Notes under the pieces: generated by a model
Database searches by the model: none
Seen by the model: the letters and a program-made list of their open reading frames with translations, nothing else
What the model was told of the DNA's origin: nothing
Made by a program: the position numbers and the translations under genes
Shown here: piece by piece, positions 34,470-44,090 of the stretch
How the letters are laid out: each line of letters opens with the position of its first letter
How positions within the stretch are numbered: the stretch's first letter is position 1
Source of the DNA: Endobugula sp965225895
GTDB taxonomy: Bacteria; Pseudomonadota; Gammaproteobacteria; Pseudomonadales; Cellvibrionaceae
Direction of reading: 5' to 3'
Assembly (NCBI GenBank): GCA_965225895.1
Contig: CBDDBR010000011.1
Coordinates: 2,292,606-2,356,605, forward strand
DNA length: 64,000 nucleotides

Positions 34470-37400
34470 ATGAAACGCATTATTGAATGGTTTATTGATA
34501 ACCCTATCGCTGCAAATTTATTAATGATTTTAATTTTGATGGTAGGTATTAAAAATTTACCCAGTGTAGGTAAAACGGTATTTCCACAAACGGATCAAAG
34601 CAATATTAATATTAGTGCCAGCTATAACGGCGCCAGCCCTAGCGAAGTGGAGCGGCAGGTATTAGTACGTTTAGAAGAAGCCATTGCAGATTTAGAAGGC
34701 ATTGAAGATATTTTTTCTACAGCACGCGAAGGCTTAGCGCAAATTACAATTGCAATTATTAAAGATTATGACAGTCAGCGTTTGCTCAATGATGTAGAAG
34801 CTAGAATTGATACCATCACCACATTGCCCGACGAAGTCGATGAAGTCACTATTCGAGAAGCATTGCCTAAGCGGCCATTAATGAGTGTGGCATTACATGG
34901 TGATGTTGATGACCAATTGTTAAAAGAAACGGCGCAATGGGTACGTGATGAATTAGGTTTATTAGATGCTGTATCAACAGTTACGTTAGAGGGTGTGCGT
35001 AACAACGAAATGATGATTGAAGTATCTGAAATTACATTACGCCAATATGATTTAACCTTAACGCAAATAGCCAATAGTATTCGTAGTTCGTCGCTTAATG
35101 TGCCTGGCGGTACGGTAAAAACCGAAGCGGGTAATGTACAAGTACAAACACGAGGGCAGGCGTACACGGCAAAAGATTTTTCTCGCATTGTGATTGCGAC
35201 AACGCCCAATGGTGGCCAGTTATTATTAGGCGATGTGGCAAAAATTCACGATGGTTTTGAAGATATTGATAGTGAAGATAATTTTAATGGTCAATCTGCT
35301 GCATACATCGATTTATTTACCACCACCCCGCCAGATGTATTAGATGCTTCGGCAGAAGCAAAAGCCACGTTACAGCAATTACGTACAAAACTGCCCGCAG
35401 GAATGACGCTGACTGTTTGGAAAGATCGCTCAGATATTTTTAAAAGCCGTATGAATTTGTTGCTTAAAAATGCAATAGGCGGTCTTGTCTTAGTGTTTAT
35501 TGTTTTAATGTTATTTTTAAGCCCTGCATTGGCAGGTTGGGTGAGTGTGGGTATAGCGACAGCATTTGTGGGTGTTTTTGTGTTACTTCCTTATACCGAT
35601 ATAACTATCAATATGCTGTCAATGTATGGTTTTTTGTTGGCGCTGGGTATTGTTGTTGATGATGCAATTATTGTTGGTGAAAGTGTTGATGCTAGTCAGC
35701 GTCGTGGTGAAACGGGTGTTGAAGCCGCAAAGAAAGGGGTGATGCTGGTTTATAAGCCCGTACTATTTGCTGTGATTAGTACCATTATTTTTTTCTCAGG
35801 AATGTTTGGTTTGCCAGGATGGATGGGTTCGTTAGCATACCCTATCGCCGTTGTTGTTATTATTTGTTTGTTATTTTCATTGATTGAATCATTGCTTATT
35901 TTGCCATCGCATTTATCTCATGGCCGTCACAAAAAAAATGATAAAAATTCCTCTTATCGAGTTATGCAATATTTAACGGCCTTAAGGAATGCCATGTCTG
36001 CGGGCATGGAGCGATTGGCGCAGTATTATTACCGTCCATTACTGGAAAAAACATTGGCGAATAATGGACAAACATTAGCAATATTTGCCGTTGTGTTTGC
36101 ATTAGTCACGGTTTTATTTTTAGTTGACGGTTATGTTAAAACATCATTTAAAGTAAAAGCGGTATCCAATGATATTCGTATTTCTGCTGTGTTAGCAGAA
36201 GGCGCGCCTTTTTCAGAATCAAAACGTATTCAAAAACAATTAGAAACAGCCGCTCATCAGTTGAAAGATAACGAGGAGCTTAACCGTATTAATGGTGATG
36301 GTAATTTTATTCGCGCTATTCGTTCCGAAGCGGTAAATAATACGGTAAAAGCATGGGTTGCATTAACACCGTCGGAAGATCGTATTGTTGATATCGTACA
36401 AGTAAAAAATACATTTCGAGAATTAATTGGCGAGCTTGATGGCGTTAAAGAATTTAGTTTACGTTTTACGATTAATGCAAATAATAAAGCCATCCGTTTT
36501 CGCCTTAATGTTTCAGGCAATGATGATGAAACATTGGCAGCAGCGGTTAATGCCGTTAAAAATAAATTACAAACGTATGTAAGTGTGTTCGATATAGAAG
36601 ATACGCTAGAGGGATCGCGGAGAGAGGTTGAATTACGATTAAAACCGTATGCCGAAGTATTAGGTTTAAGTTTGCGGGATATCGCACAACAAATTCGTCA
36701 AGGTTTTTATGGTGAAGAAGTGCAGCGTATTTCACGAGGAACAGAAGACATAAAAGTGATGTTGCGTTATCCCGCAGATGAGCGGCGTGACATTGATGAC
36801 ATTGCTAATATTTATATACGTAGTAGTGATGGTAAATCTATTCCGTTGGCTAGTGTGGCAGAAATTGTTGATGTGCCAGGTTACAGTATTATTCGCCGAG
36901 AAAATCGTCGACGAACTATTGTAGTGTCTGCCGATGTTACAGAGGGTACAGATGCATTTGCGATTGCTAATAATATTATCGTTAATGATTTACCTCAGTG
37001 GCAGCAACAGTATCGTGGCTTGAGTATGGAGATGGCGGGATCGTTAACAGAACAGAAAGATTTTAACGGTTCATTATTGTTTAATATGATACTGGCAATA
37101 TTAATTAGCTACGGCTTAATGGCGATTGCTTTTCGTTCTTATTGGCAGCCGCTATTAATTCTTACTGCAATTCCTTTTGGTTTTGTGGGAGCCGTGCTGG
37201 GGCATTTAATTATGCAAGAAACCGTTAGCATTATGTCGATGTTAGGTTTGATTGCATGTGCGGGTGTTGTTGTGAATGATAACTTAGTGTTGTTAGATCG
37301 AATTCAGCAACTGCATCAACAAAAAGGTGATGTGTATAGTCGAGCATCAATGAGTGAAGTATTGGCAGAGGCAGGCGAAGGGCGTTTTAGAGCAATCATT

Positions 37401-37598
37401 CTAACATCGCTAACCACATTTATTGGCTTGATGCCGATAATGTTTGAAACCAGTGTGCAGGCACAATTTTTGATTCCGCTTGTGGTATCACTGTCATTTG
37501 GTGTTTTGTTTTCTACGTTTGTGACCTTACTGCTAGTACCTAATTTATTTTTATTAGGTGAACGTATTAAAGCGGCGCTATCACAATGGCGTAGCTAA
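34470..37598 (+). CDS. RND efflux pump permease
   Basis: A 1042-aa inner-membrane proton antiporter of the AcrB-like superfamily. The two-fold layout has 12 TM helices and two periplasmic loops. Signatures: N-terminal FIDNPIAANLLMILILMVG, the TM4 motif GIVVDDAIIVGESV, and the matching second-half GVVVNDNLVLLDRIQ. The sequence fits the branch often annotated 'efflux RND transporter permease' with no drug assigned. It follows its adaptor gene directly. Confidence 0.94.
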   Translation: MKRIIEWFIDNPIAANLLMILILMVGIKNLPSVGKTVFPQTDQSNINISASYNGASPSEVERQVLVRLEEAIADLEGIEDIFSTAREGLAQITIAIIKDYDSQRLLNDVEARIDTITTLPDEVDEVTIREALPKRPLMSVALHGDVDDQLLKETAQWVRDELGLLDAVSTVTLEGVRNNEMMIEVSEITLRQYDLTLTQIANSIRSSSLNVPGGTVKTEAGNVQVQTRGQAYTAKDFSRIVIATTPNGGQLLLGDVAKIHDGFEDIDSEDNFNGQSAAYIDLFTTTPPDVLDASAEAKATLQQLRTKLPAGMTLTVWKDRSDIFKSRMNLLLKNAIGGLVLVFIVLMLFLSPALAGWVSVGIATAFVGVFVLLPYTDITINMLSMYGFLLALGIVVDDAIIVGESVDASQRRGETGVEAAKKGVMLVYKPVLFAVISTIIFFSGMFGLPGWMGSLAYPIAVVVIICLLFSLIESLLILPSHLSHGRHKKNDKNSSYRVMQYLTALRNAMSAGMERLAQYYYRPLLEKTLANNGQTLAIFAVVFALVTVLFLVDGYVKTSFKVKAVSNDIRISAVLAEGAPFSESKRIQKQLETAAHQLKDNEELNRINGDGNFIRAIRSEAVNNTVKAWVALTPSEDRIVDIVQVKNTFRELIGELDGVKEFSLRFTINANNKAIRFRLNVSGNDDETLAAAVNAVKNKLQTYVSVFDIEDTLEGSRREVELRLKPYAEVLGLSLRDIAQQIRQGFYGEEVQRISRGTEDIKVMLRYPADERRDIDDIANIYIRSSDGKSIPLASVAEIVDVPGYSIIRRENRRRTIVVSADVTEGTDAFAIANNIIVNDLPQWQQQYRGLSMEMAGSLTEQKDFNGSLLFNMILAILISYGLMAIAFRSYWQPLLILTAIPFGFVGAVLGHLIMQETVSIMSMLGLIACAGVVVNDNLVLLDRIQQLHQQKGDVYSRASMSEVLAEAGEGRFRAIILTSLTTFIGLMPIMFETSVQAQFLIPLVVSLSFGVLFSTFVTLLLVPNLFLLGERIKAALSQWRS

Positions 37599-37613
37599 TA
37601 CGGATGTGATCGA

Positions 37614-37925
37614 TTAACAGCGATACGCATTAAATAATTGTTCGCCTTTGTCATTAGGTGCTTGTAAGGGAACAAGTGTGTTCGCTTTAATTTTGGTGGC
37701 TTCATTGCGTGCAAGTATCGATAACTCAGCAGCAATTTTGTCGGCATTTCTTTTACTGTTTAGTAAAAGCGTAGCGCGTGTTTTTGCTGTGACTTGGCCT
37801 ATCTTAGAGCAATATTGAATATCATTAACGGTGGCAATGTTCACTTGCTGCCCCTCATCACTTAATGTTACCCATGTGCAGGCGCTTATCGAGAATGTAA
37901 GGCAAATAATGGCTGCGATTTTCAT
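37614..37925 (-). CDS. DUF4156 lipoprotein
   Basis: A 103-aa lipoprotein with signal ending SISAC (Cys16). The mature part fits DUF4156: CTWVTLSDEGQQVNIATVND, C-KIGQVTAKT, then NADKIAAELSILARNEATKIKANTLVPL and a C-terminal FNAYRC. Function unknown. ATG 37925 is preferred; the frame extends to 37994 and would then overlap the GNAT gene. It is convergent with the RND permease gene. Confidence 0.85.
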   Translation of the reverse strand: MKIAAIICLTFSISACTWVTLSDEGQQVNIATVNDIQYCSKIGQVTAKTRATLLLNSKRNADKIAAELSILARNEATKIKANTLVPLQAPNDKGEQLFNAYRC

Positions 37926-37962
37926 AACGGTCACCAATGTTGAGTCATAATACAATTGCGAG

Positions 37963-38433
37963 TTATGTAAGGATTTTACTCGCAATAACTTCATAAGGTA
38001 AATAGCCGCGCTTTTGCCACCATGCGGCGGCCGTGCTATTTGCCGTATCCCAACCGACCTGTAAGGCTTGTGCGCCTTTATCGCGTAAGGCTTTTTCTAA
38101 ATGATTAAGCAAAGACTGCCCAATACCTTGTGAGCGTTCGGCCTCATCAACCCATAAGCTATATATTACGCCAACATGGCTAATATTAACGGCTGGCTTT
38201 TCAAATACATGGCCAGCAATCGTGCCTATTATTTGTTCTTGTTCATTTATGGCTACTAAAACAACGGCGCTAGGGGATACCAGTGTGCGCTCTAGCAGCA
38301 GTTTGGCGTGTCGTGGCTTATCAGCACTGTCGCCGCCAAAAGGACGTTCTGCTTGCGGGTATTGGTCAATTGCTTGCCAGCATTGAACAAGGTGAGGTAT
38401 GTCGTGTTTATTGGCTTGGCGTATAGAAGTCAT
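37963..38433 (-). CDS. GNAT family N-acetyltransferase
   Basis: A 156-aa acetyl-CoA-dependent acyltransferase. The central strand and acetyl-CoA loop are visible (VGVIYSLWVDEAERSQGIGQSLLNHLE), followed by LQVGWDTANSTAAAWWQKRGY, a typical motif B. The acceptor substrate is unknown. It lies between the pckA terminator and the DUF4156 gene, on the same strand as the latter. Confidence 0.88.
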   Translation of the reverse strand: MTSIRQANKHDIPHLVQCWQAIDQYPQAERPFGGDSADKPRHAKLLLERTLVSPSAVVLVAINEQEQIIGTIAGHVFEKPAVNISHVGVIYSLWVDEAERSQGIGQSLLNHLEKALRDKGAQALQVGWDTANSTAAAWWQKRGYLPYEVIASKILT

Positions 38434-38487
38434 GATCCGTTTACTGGTGTTAAGGGTTTTGTTTTAAGGTAATAAATGGCGAGCAAT

Positions 38488-38517
38488 AAAAAAGGGCCGC
38501 TAATAAGCGACCCTTTT
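38488..38517 (-). terminator. Rho-independent terminator of pckA
   Basis: AAAGGGCCGC (38491-38500) pairs with GCGACCCTTT (38507-38516) with one wobble, followed on the minus strand by a T-run. It lies 23 bases after the pckA stop. Confidence 0.85.
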
Positions 38518-38539
38518 AGATAAGCAATAGCGCTTGTGC

Positions 38540-40096
38540 TTAGCCTTGTGGGCCAGCCGCTGCTACGTCGTCGCTTACATTAAATTTCTTAATGTTTTCT
38601 GCGAATAGACCCGCTAGTTTAGATGCTTTCTCGTCGTATTCTGCTCTGTCTTCCCAAGCCACTAGTGGGTTCACGTAGTGTGCTTCAACACCAGGAATAG
38701 CAACAGGAATGTCTAGGTTAAGAAGATCTAAATGTTCAGTTTCAACGCCGTCTAAAGAACCGTTTTGAATCGCTGCTACTACTGCACGTGTAACAGGGAT
38801 AGGGAAACGAGAACCTTTACCGCCAGCGCCACCAGAACCACCAGTCCAACCTGTGTTTACTAGGTACACTTTAGCGCCGAATTCTTCAACACGCTTCATA
38901 AGTAGATCGCCATACTCACGTGCTGGACGTGGCATAAATGGCGCACCAAAACAGGTTGAGAATGCAGGGTGAATACCCGCTTCAGCACCCAGTTCAGTTG
39001 AACCTACACGAGCGGTGTAGCCTGATAAAAAGTGATATGCCGCTGCTTCTTTGCTTAGGATAGAAACAGGAGGGATAACACCTGTTACGTCACATGTTAA
39101 GAAGATTACGTTCTTTGGTTCGCCTGCACGGTTTTCTAGTTGACGCATTTCTACGTGCTCTAGAGGGTAAGAACAACGACCATTTTCAGTTAATGATGTG
39201 TCGTTATAGTCAGGTACACCGTTTTCGTCATGAACAACGTTTTCAACGATAGCGCCTTTACGAATAGCATCCCAAATAACAGGCTCATTCTTTTGGCTAA
39301 GATCGATAGTTTTTGCGTAGCAACCGCCTTCGATATTAAATACAGCACCTTTTGCCCAACCGTGCTCGTCATCACCAATAAGGTAACGCTCTGGGTCTGC
39401 AGAAAGTGTTGTTTTACCTGTACCAGAAAGACCGAAGAATAGGCAAGTGTCGCCATCTTTACCAACGTTTGCAGAGCAGTGCATTGGCATAACGTCTTTT
39501 TCTGGAAGTAGGAAGTTTTGTACAGAGAACATAGATTTTTTCATTTCGCCCGCGTAACGCATACCAGCGATAAGAATTCTACGTTTTGCAAAGTTAATGC
39601 AAACAATGCCTTCAGAGTTAGTACCGTCACGCTCTGGCTCGCATACAAAGTTTGCCGCGTGAAGAATAGTCCACTCTTCTTTTGATTTAGGGTTGTAGTT
39701 ATCCGTGCGGATAAACATGTTTTGAGCAAATAAGCTGTGCCATGCTGTTTCAGTGGTGACTTTAACAGGTAGGTAGTGATCAGGATCTTCACCTACATGG
39801 AAGTTAGATACGAAACTATCTGTTTCTGCGATATGGTTAGCTACACGCTCCCATAAAGCATCAAATTTGTCAGCAGGGAATGGACGGTTAACCGTTTCCC
39901 AATCAATGGCTTCAGATGTTGAAGGTTCTTCAACAATGTATCTGTCTGCTGGAGAGCGGCCAGTACGTGCGCCAGTTTCAGTCGCTAGTGCGCCTGTGTG
40001 AGTAAGTTTACCTTCGCCACGCTTAACTGCTTCTGCAATTAGCTCTTCAGCGGTAAGATTAGTAAAAACGTTAACAGGGGTATCAACCTGGGTCAT
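38540..40096 (-). CDS. pckA: Phosphoenolpyruvate carboxykinase (ATP)
   Basis: A 518-aa gluconeogenic enzyme that converts oxaloacetate and ATP to phosphoenolpyruvate. Family signatures: RTGRSPADRYIV, the kinase-1a loop GLSGTGKTTLS, the metal site LIGDDEHGW, and the C-terminal NTGWTGGSGGAGGKGSR. Length is usual. In E. coli it is also close to hslO, hslR and yrfG, the order seen here. A 204-base upstream region holds its promoter. Confidence 0.97.
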   Translation of the reverse strand: MTQVDTPVNVFTNLTAEELIAEAVKRGEGKLTHTGALATETGARTGRSPADRYIVEEPSTSEAIDWETVNRPFPADKFDALWERVANHIAETDSFVSNFHVGEDPDHYLPVKVTTETAWHSLFAQNMFIRTDNYNPKSKEEWTILHAANFVCEPERDGTNSEGIVCINFAKRRILIAGMRYAGEMKKSMFSVQNFLLPEKDVMPMHCSANVGKDGDTCLFFGLSGTGKTTLSADPERYLIGDDEHGWAKGAVFNIEGGCYAKTIDLSQKNEPVIWDAIRKGAIVENVVHDENGVPDYNDTSLTENGRCSYPLEHVEMRQLENRAGEPKNVIFLTCDVTGVIPPVSILSKEAAAYHFLSGYTARVGSTELGAEAGIHPAFSTCFGAPFMPRPAREYGDLLMKRVEEFGAKVYLVNTGWTGGSGGAGGKGSRFPIPVTRAVVAAIQNGSLDGVETEHLDLLNLDIPVAIPGVEAHYVNPLVAWEDRAEYDEKASKLAGLFAENIKKFNVSDDVAAAGPQG

Positions 40097-40300
40097 TCTT
40101 TTGATCCTGTGTGTATGGTGAGCTAGATAAGTCTAGGTGACCATTTTTTCAGTTATTGCCAATAGTCAGGAGTGATTATTGACTGCTCAATATATAAATT
40201 GGTCGCGCATTATCTCAGAATCAGAAAAAGAAACGAACCCCTAATGTGTTTCTTTTTTAATCTAATTTCTATTTTTTCTTACTATTTCATTAAAACGTCA

Positions 40301-41179
40301 TTAATGATGTGTTTGAGGGGCGAATAAATGCTCAATATCGTCTTTTTTGTAAATATATTGAAACCCACAGAAATGGCAGTCAACAACGATCTCGCCTTCC
40401 TCGGCTAAAATGGTATCTAGCTCTTCTTTTGGTAGACGCTTTAGGGTGTGGCTCGAGCGTTCTTTAGAGCAAGTACATGCAAAGCGAATGGCTTCGGGTT
40501 CAAAAACTCGTATATCTGATTCGTGAAACAGACGATTAAGGAGTGTGAGGTGGGGTAGGTTCAGCAATTCGTCATTAGATGTGGTGCTGGCTAGGTGTAC
40601 CTGTGTTTCCCACGCATCGTCATTGGCTTCTTGAGTGGCTACTTGGGTTGGCAAGCGTTGTAACAGCATACCACTGGCAACCTTTGTGGTACTGCTTAGC
40701 CACACTTTGGTGGGCAGTTGTTCTGACTGCATAAAGTAGCCTTCTAGGCATTGGGCTAAGTTGTCGCCATCTAGCGCCACAATACCTTGGTAACGTTCGC
40801 CTTTTTCGGGGTCAATAATAATAGATAGCACGCCATTACCCAGTAAAGAGCGTAGGTTGCGATGATTGAGTTGTTGGCTATCAATCGCATCGTTAACTTG
40901 GGCAACACCACGAAGCTTTTTTTGATGGCTAACTGCGGCCATAATTAGCGGCAAGTCCCCATCCCCTCGGGCTTGCAGCGTTAGTGTGCCTGCAAATTTT
41001 AGCGTGCTAGAGAGTAGGGCAGCGGCGGTTAAGAACTCACCTAGTAACTGAGCGATAGGCTCGGGATAATGCTGTACATTAAAAATGTCATCGAGGGTAT
41101 GGCGCAAAGTGACTATTTCGCCACGAATGTCGGTATTATCAAAAATAAAGCGATGAAGTTGGTCTGCAGGTGTTGTCAT
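40301..41179 (-). CDS. hslO: Redox-regulated chaperone Hsp33
   Basis: A 292-aa cytoplasmic holdase activated by oxidation. The N-terminal substrate-binding domain and linker are followed by the C-terminal zinc-binding redox switch with the four cysteines CTC and CHFC (FACTCSKERS near 232 and VDCHFCGF near 265). It lies downstream of hslR with its own 90-base spacer. Confidence 0.96.
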   Translation of the reverse strand: MTTPADQLHRFIFDNTDIRGEIVTLRHTLDDIFNVQHYPEPIAQLLGEFLTAAALLSSTLKFAGTLTLQARGDGDLPLIMAAVSHQKKLRGVAQVNDAIDSQQLNHRNLRSLLGNGVLSIIIDPEKGERYQGIVALDGDNLAQCLEGYFMQSEQLPTKVWLSSTTKVASGMLLQRLPTQVATQEANDDAWETQVHLASTTSNDELLNLPHLTLLNRLFHESDIRVFEPEAIRFACTCSKERSSHTLKRLPKEELDTILAEEGEIVVDCHFCGFQYIYKKDDIEHLFAPQTHH

Positions 41180-41273
41180 TGGCTTATGTCGGTTAGTCGT
41201 ATGTGTAAAAAGGGATGGTGCCGTCGTAATGAATGGCTGGCATTATATAGAAAGCGGCTGTGTAGCGGTATGT

Positions 41274-41669
41274 TTACTCAATATCGCCAATAATATCCCG
41301 AAATCGATGAATTTGGCGGCGTTGTTTTTTGCTAGGGCGCCCATCGGTTTGAATGCCAGAGGCACTTTTTAGTAATTTATGTTGCAGTTCATTATCGGCG
41401 CGTTTTTGAAGGCTTGCTTCGGTTTCTTGATAGAGCAGGGCGGCTTCTGGGGCTCCACGGCGTTGATCCGATAATGCGGTAATTTTAACTTCTTTTTCAT
41501 TCCACCCGTGACGAATCGTAATGAGTAGGTCAACGGTCACGTCTTTGCTGGCTTTAACCCGCTGCCCATTGCAATGCACTTTGCCACCTTCGATGGCTTG
41601 CTTCGCTAGACTGCGTGTTTTATAAAAACGTGCAGCCCATAACCATTTATCAATGCGTACTTTATCCAT
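41274..41669 (-). CDS. hslR: Heat shock protein 15 (ribosome-recycling RNA-binding)
   Basis: A 131-aa S4-domain protein that binds free 50S subunits carrying nascent chains. The S4 fold is at 1-65 (VRIDKWLWAARFYKTRSLAKQAIEGGKVHCNG) and a basic C-terminal extension follows (RPSKKQRRQIHRFRD). ATG 41669 overlaps the yrfG stop by 8 bases (ATGGATAA), suggesting coupled translation; the ATG at 41684 is less likely. Confidence 0.93.
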   Translation of the reverse strand: MDKVRIDKWLWAARFYKTRSLAKQAIEGGKVHCNGQRVKASKDVTVDLLITIRHGWNEKEVKITALSDQRRGAPEAALLYQETEASLQKRADNELQHKLLKSASGIQTDGRPSKKQRRQIHRFRDIIGDIE

Positions 41670-42321
41670 GAGGCATAATTTCATTAAAGTGGTGAATAGC
41701 GGGTGTGCCTTTTAATTGCCGATGCTTTTGGCTATTAGGCTGGTGAATACCCAATGTATGGGCGATCCCATAGGTTTTTGCCGCTTGTAATATTGTGTGA
41801 TTATCGTCAATAAAGAGTGTGCGTGCTGCATTAAAAGGTAAGTGATCTTGTAAGCAATGCCAAAAAGCTTGTTCTTCTTTTGGATGCTGAAATTGGTGTG
41901 AATGAATCACATGATCACAATATTGGCTGATACACGTTTCAGCCAGCTTGATATTTAAGCCAATAGGGTGTGCATTGGTAACGAGCGCCACGGTTTTATC
42001 GTGTGCTTGTAAAAACTGCAAGAAGGCCTCGGTATAGGGGCGCTCTTTAATTTTGCATTTTACGCTAGGCTCTGATTTAAGTGCGCCTATATCTACATTG
42101 AGTGCATTGCTCCAATAATCGAGACAGTACCAGTTGAGTGTCCCTTCGAGTGAGCGAATGTGTTCGTATAGTTGCTGTTGTGATGCTTCTATAGATATAG
42201 ATTTAAGCTCTGCATAACGCTGGGGTAGGTGCGTCATCCAAAAATAATCATCATAGTGTAAATCTAAAAGCGTACCGTCCATATCAAGCAGCACGGTATC
42301 AATGTCTGTCCAATTAATCAT
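41662..42321 (-). CDS. yrfG: HAD-family GMP/IMP nucleotidase YrfG-like
   Basis: A 219-aa HAD hydrolase. Motif I is LLDMDGTLLDLHYDDYFW, motif II ALVTNAHP, and motif III/IV is PKEEQAFW...LFIDDNHTIL. The DLHYDDYFW extension and the position before hslR-hslO match YrfG, described as a purine nucleotidase. ATG 42321 is chosen; an upstream ATG at 42339 is possible. It is divergent from cysQ. Confidence 0.9.
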   Translation of the reverse strand: MINWTDIDTVLLDMDGTLLDLHYDDYFWMTHLPQRYAELKSISIEASQQQLYEHIRSLEGTLNWYCLDYWSNALNVDIGALKSEPSVKCKIKERPYTEAFLQFLQAHDKTVALVTNAHPIGLNIKLAETCISQYCDHVIHSHQFQHPKEEQAFWHCLQDHLPFNAARTLFIDDNHTILQAAKTYGIAHTLGIHQPNSQKHRQLKGTPAIHHFNEIMPHG

Positions 42322-42432
42322 GTTTACAGTATAAGCCAATGGTAAGATCTTCTATTATGAAGCAAATGCTATGGTGCTAGTAGTGTTTTCCATAGCCATG
42401 GGGTTAAGTACAGTAGTAAATGGACAGTAAAT

Positions 42433-43278
42433 ATGTATAGCGTGACATCGTCATTGGTAGAGCAAGTCGTTGCTTTAACACGGCAAACAGGGGAGGCCAT
42501 TTTATCGGTCTATAACGACCCGTTGGCATGTGCGGTTAAAGCAAAAGCCGACTTGTCGCCAGTGACAGCGGCAGATGTGGCCGCACATCATATCATTGTT
42601 GCAGGTTTGCAGGCCTTGTTGCCTGATGTGCCCGTGTTGTCGGAAGAAGGGGATTTACCCGCGTTTGAAGAGCGCCAACGGTGGTCATTATATTGGCTGG
42701 TAGATCCTTTAGATGGCACTAAAGAATTTATTCAGCGTAATGGTGAGTTTACGGTCAATATTGCTTTAATCGAGGCGGGTCGCCCCATCTTTGGTGTGGT
42801 TACAGTGCCTGTTACGGGAGTAACTTATTGGGGGGCAAGCACATTAGGTGCGCATAAGATCGAGCAAGGCGTTGCAATGCCTTTATCGGTAAGAACGGTA
42901 CATTCACGTATTGAGCAGCAGCAAGCGGTAGAAATTGTGGCTAGTCGTCGCCACGGTAGTGAAGCAATGGCGGCGCTGAAAATAGCCTTGAGTGCGCATT
43001 TTTCGGATGTTGCATATAAAAATATGGGCAGTTCATTAAAGCTGTGTCTTATTGCGGAAGGTAAGGCCGATTGCTACCCGCGTTTAGCGCCTACTTGCGA
43101 GTGGGATACAGCGGCCGCGCAAGCAGTGGTTGAGGCCGCAGGTGGCACGGTGGTTGATGATCAGTTTCATCGTTTGGATTACAACACAAGCTCATCACTA
43201 TTGAATCCGTTTTTTTATGTCATTGCCGATATGAGTTATCCGTGGCGAGAAATACTTCTGGCGCAAAAAACAACATAA
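42433..43278 (+). CDS. cysQ: 3'(2'),5'-bisphosphate nucleotidase CysQ
   Basis: A 281-aa inositol-monophosphatase-fold enzyme that removes the toxic by-product adenosine 3',5'-bisphosphate made during sulfate assimilation. Metal-binding motifs are LSEEGD, WLVDPLDGTKEFI and CEWDTAAAQAVVEAAGG. It is divergent from yrfG. Confidence 0.94.
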   Translation: MYSVTSSLVEQVVALTRQTGEAILSVYNDPLACAVKAKADLSPVTAADVAAHHIIVAGLQALLPDVPVLSEEGDLPAFEERQRWSLYWLVDPLDGTKEFIQRNGEFTVNIALIEAGRPIFGVVTVPVTGVTYWGASTLGAHKIEQGVAMPLSVRTVHSRIEQQQAVEIVASRRHGSEAMAALKIALSAHFSDVAYKNMGSSLKLCLIAEGKADCYPRLAPTCEWDTAAAQAVVEAAGGTVVDDQFHRLDYNTSSSLLNPFFYVIADMSYPWREILLAQKTT

Positions 43279-43351
43279 ATACTCTTCGATCACTGCTATA
43301 AAGCGATGAATCACTTGCAGTTTAGCGAAGATCAGCGTTTAATTATGACCT

Positions 43352-43564
43352 ATGTCAGAGCATACATTACAAGAACTTTCAGATAAGTTAGATCAGCTAA
43401 TTACTCAATGCGAAAAGCTACAGGGTGACAATGTATTGTTACGCCAGCGTGAGCAAGAGTGGTTAAGTGAACGTGTTGATTTAATTGAAAAAAACAATCA
43501 AGCCCGTGCTCGTGTAGAGGCGGTGATCAATAATCTGAAGAGTTTAAAAGAAGGAGTGGTATAA
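43352..43564 (+). CDS. TIGR02449 family coiled-coil protein (ZapB-like)
   Basis: A 70-aa protein that is a coiled coil over nearly its full length (LQELSDKLDQLITQCEKLQGDNVLLRQ, residues 5-45). Such proteins are regularly encoded just upstream of zapA, here 2 bases away, and are thought to act with it in cell division. Spacing shows co-translation with zapA. Confidence 0.88.
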   Translation: MSEHTLQELSDKLDQLITQCEKLQGDNVLLRQREQEWLSERVDLIEKNNQARARVEAVINNLKSLKEGVV

Positions 43565-43566
43565 CA

Positions 43567-43848
43567 GTGACAACAGAAACCGTTTCTGTTCATATCTTAG
43601 GTAAGGATTACCAAGTTGCTTGCCCCAAAGAAGAGCGTGAACCATTGATTGCTGCGGCGGCAGAGTTAGATCGCCGCATGAAAGTTATCCGACAGTCAGG
43701 CAGTGTGATTGGTGTTGAGCGTATCGCGGTTATGGCTGCATTAAATTTAGCGCACGAAGTAATTACGGCTCCTACAGAAGCTGCGGCGGTAGATGATCCA
43801 TTAATTGATGAAATGTGTCATCGAGTAGACGCGCTTTTATCGCGTTAG
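43567..43848 (+). CDS. zapA: Cell division protein ZapA
   Basis: A 93-aa protein that bundles FtsZ. The N-terminal globular head has VSVHILGKDYQVACPKEER and LDRRMKVIR, followed by the conserved GVERIAVMAALNLAHE helix. The start is GTG. It is followed by 6S RNA and 5-FCL in the order seen across gammaproteobacteria. Confidence 0.95.
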   Translation: MTTETVSVHILGKDYQVACPKEEREPLIAAAAELDRRMKVIRQSGSVIGVERIAVMAALNLAHEVITAPTEAAAVDDPLIDEMCHRVDALLSR

Positions 43849-43862
43849 TGCTATACTAATAT

Positions 43863-44040
43863 CAGTCCTAAGGTGTTTGCGAGTCATCTAGTCCTTGAGC
43901 CGATAATGCAACTCCCGGGGGTTTCTCGTATAAGTTGTGTGCACGTCCGCGCTGCGGAAAGCCTAATATTTGTCAGGAACCACCACCTTGAACTTTTACG
44001 GTTCAAGGCCAATTGACAGCGGCATTCTTGGGATGTTTTT
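43863..44040 (+). ncRNA. ssrS: 6S RNA
   Basis: The 242-base gap between zapA and 5-FCL holds the 6S RNA locus. Conserved features are read directly: a 5' AAGGTGTTTGCGAG and CCTTGAGCCGAT segment, the late CACCACCTTGAAC and GGTTCAAGG hairpin arms, and the 3' CGGCATTCTTGGGATG that pairs with the 5' end TCCTAAGGTG. A -10 TATACT at 43852-43857 places the start near 43864; a T-run at 44037 marks the end. 6S RNA sequesters sigma-70 RNA polymerase in stationary phase. Ends are approximate. Confidence 0.88.
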
Positions 44041-44090
44041 ATCCTTTCTTTTATATCAAATAATACTCTAATGACTGAAAAGGCATCTTC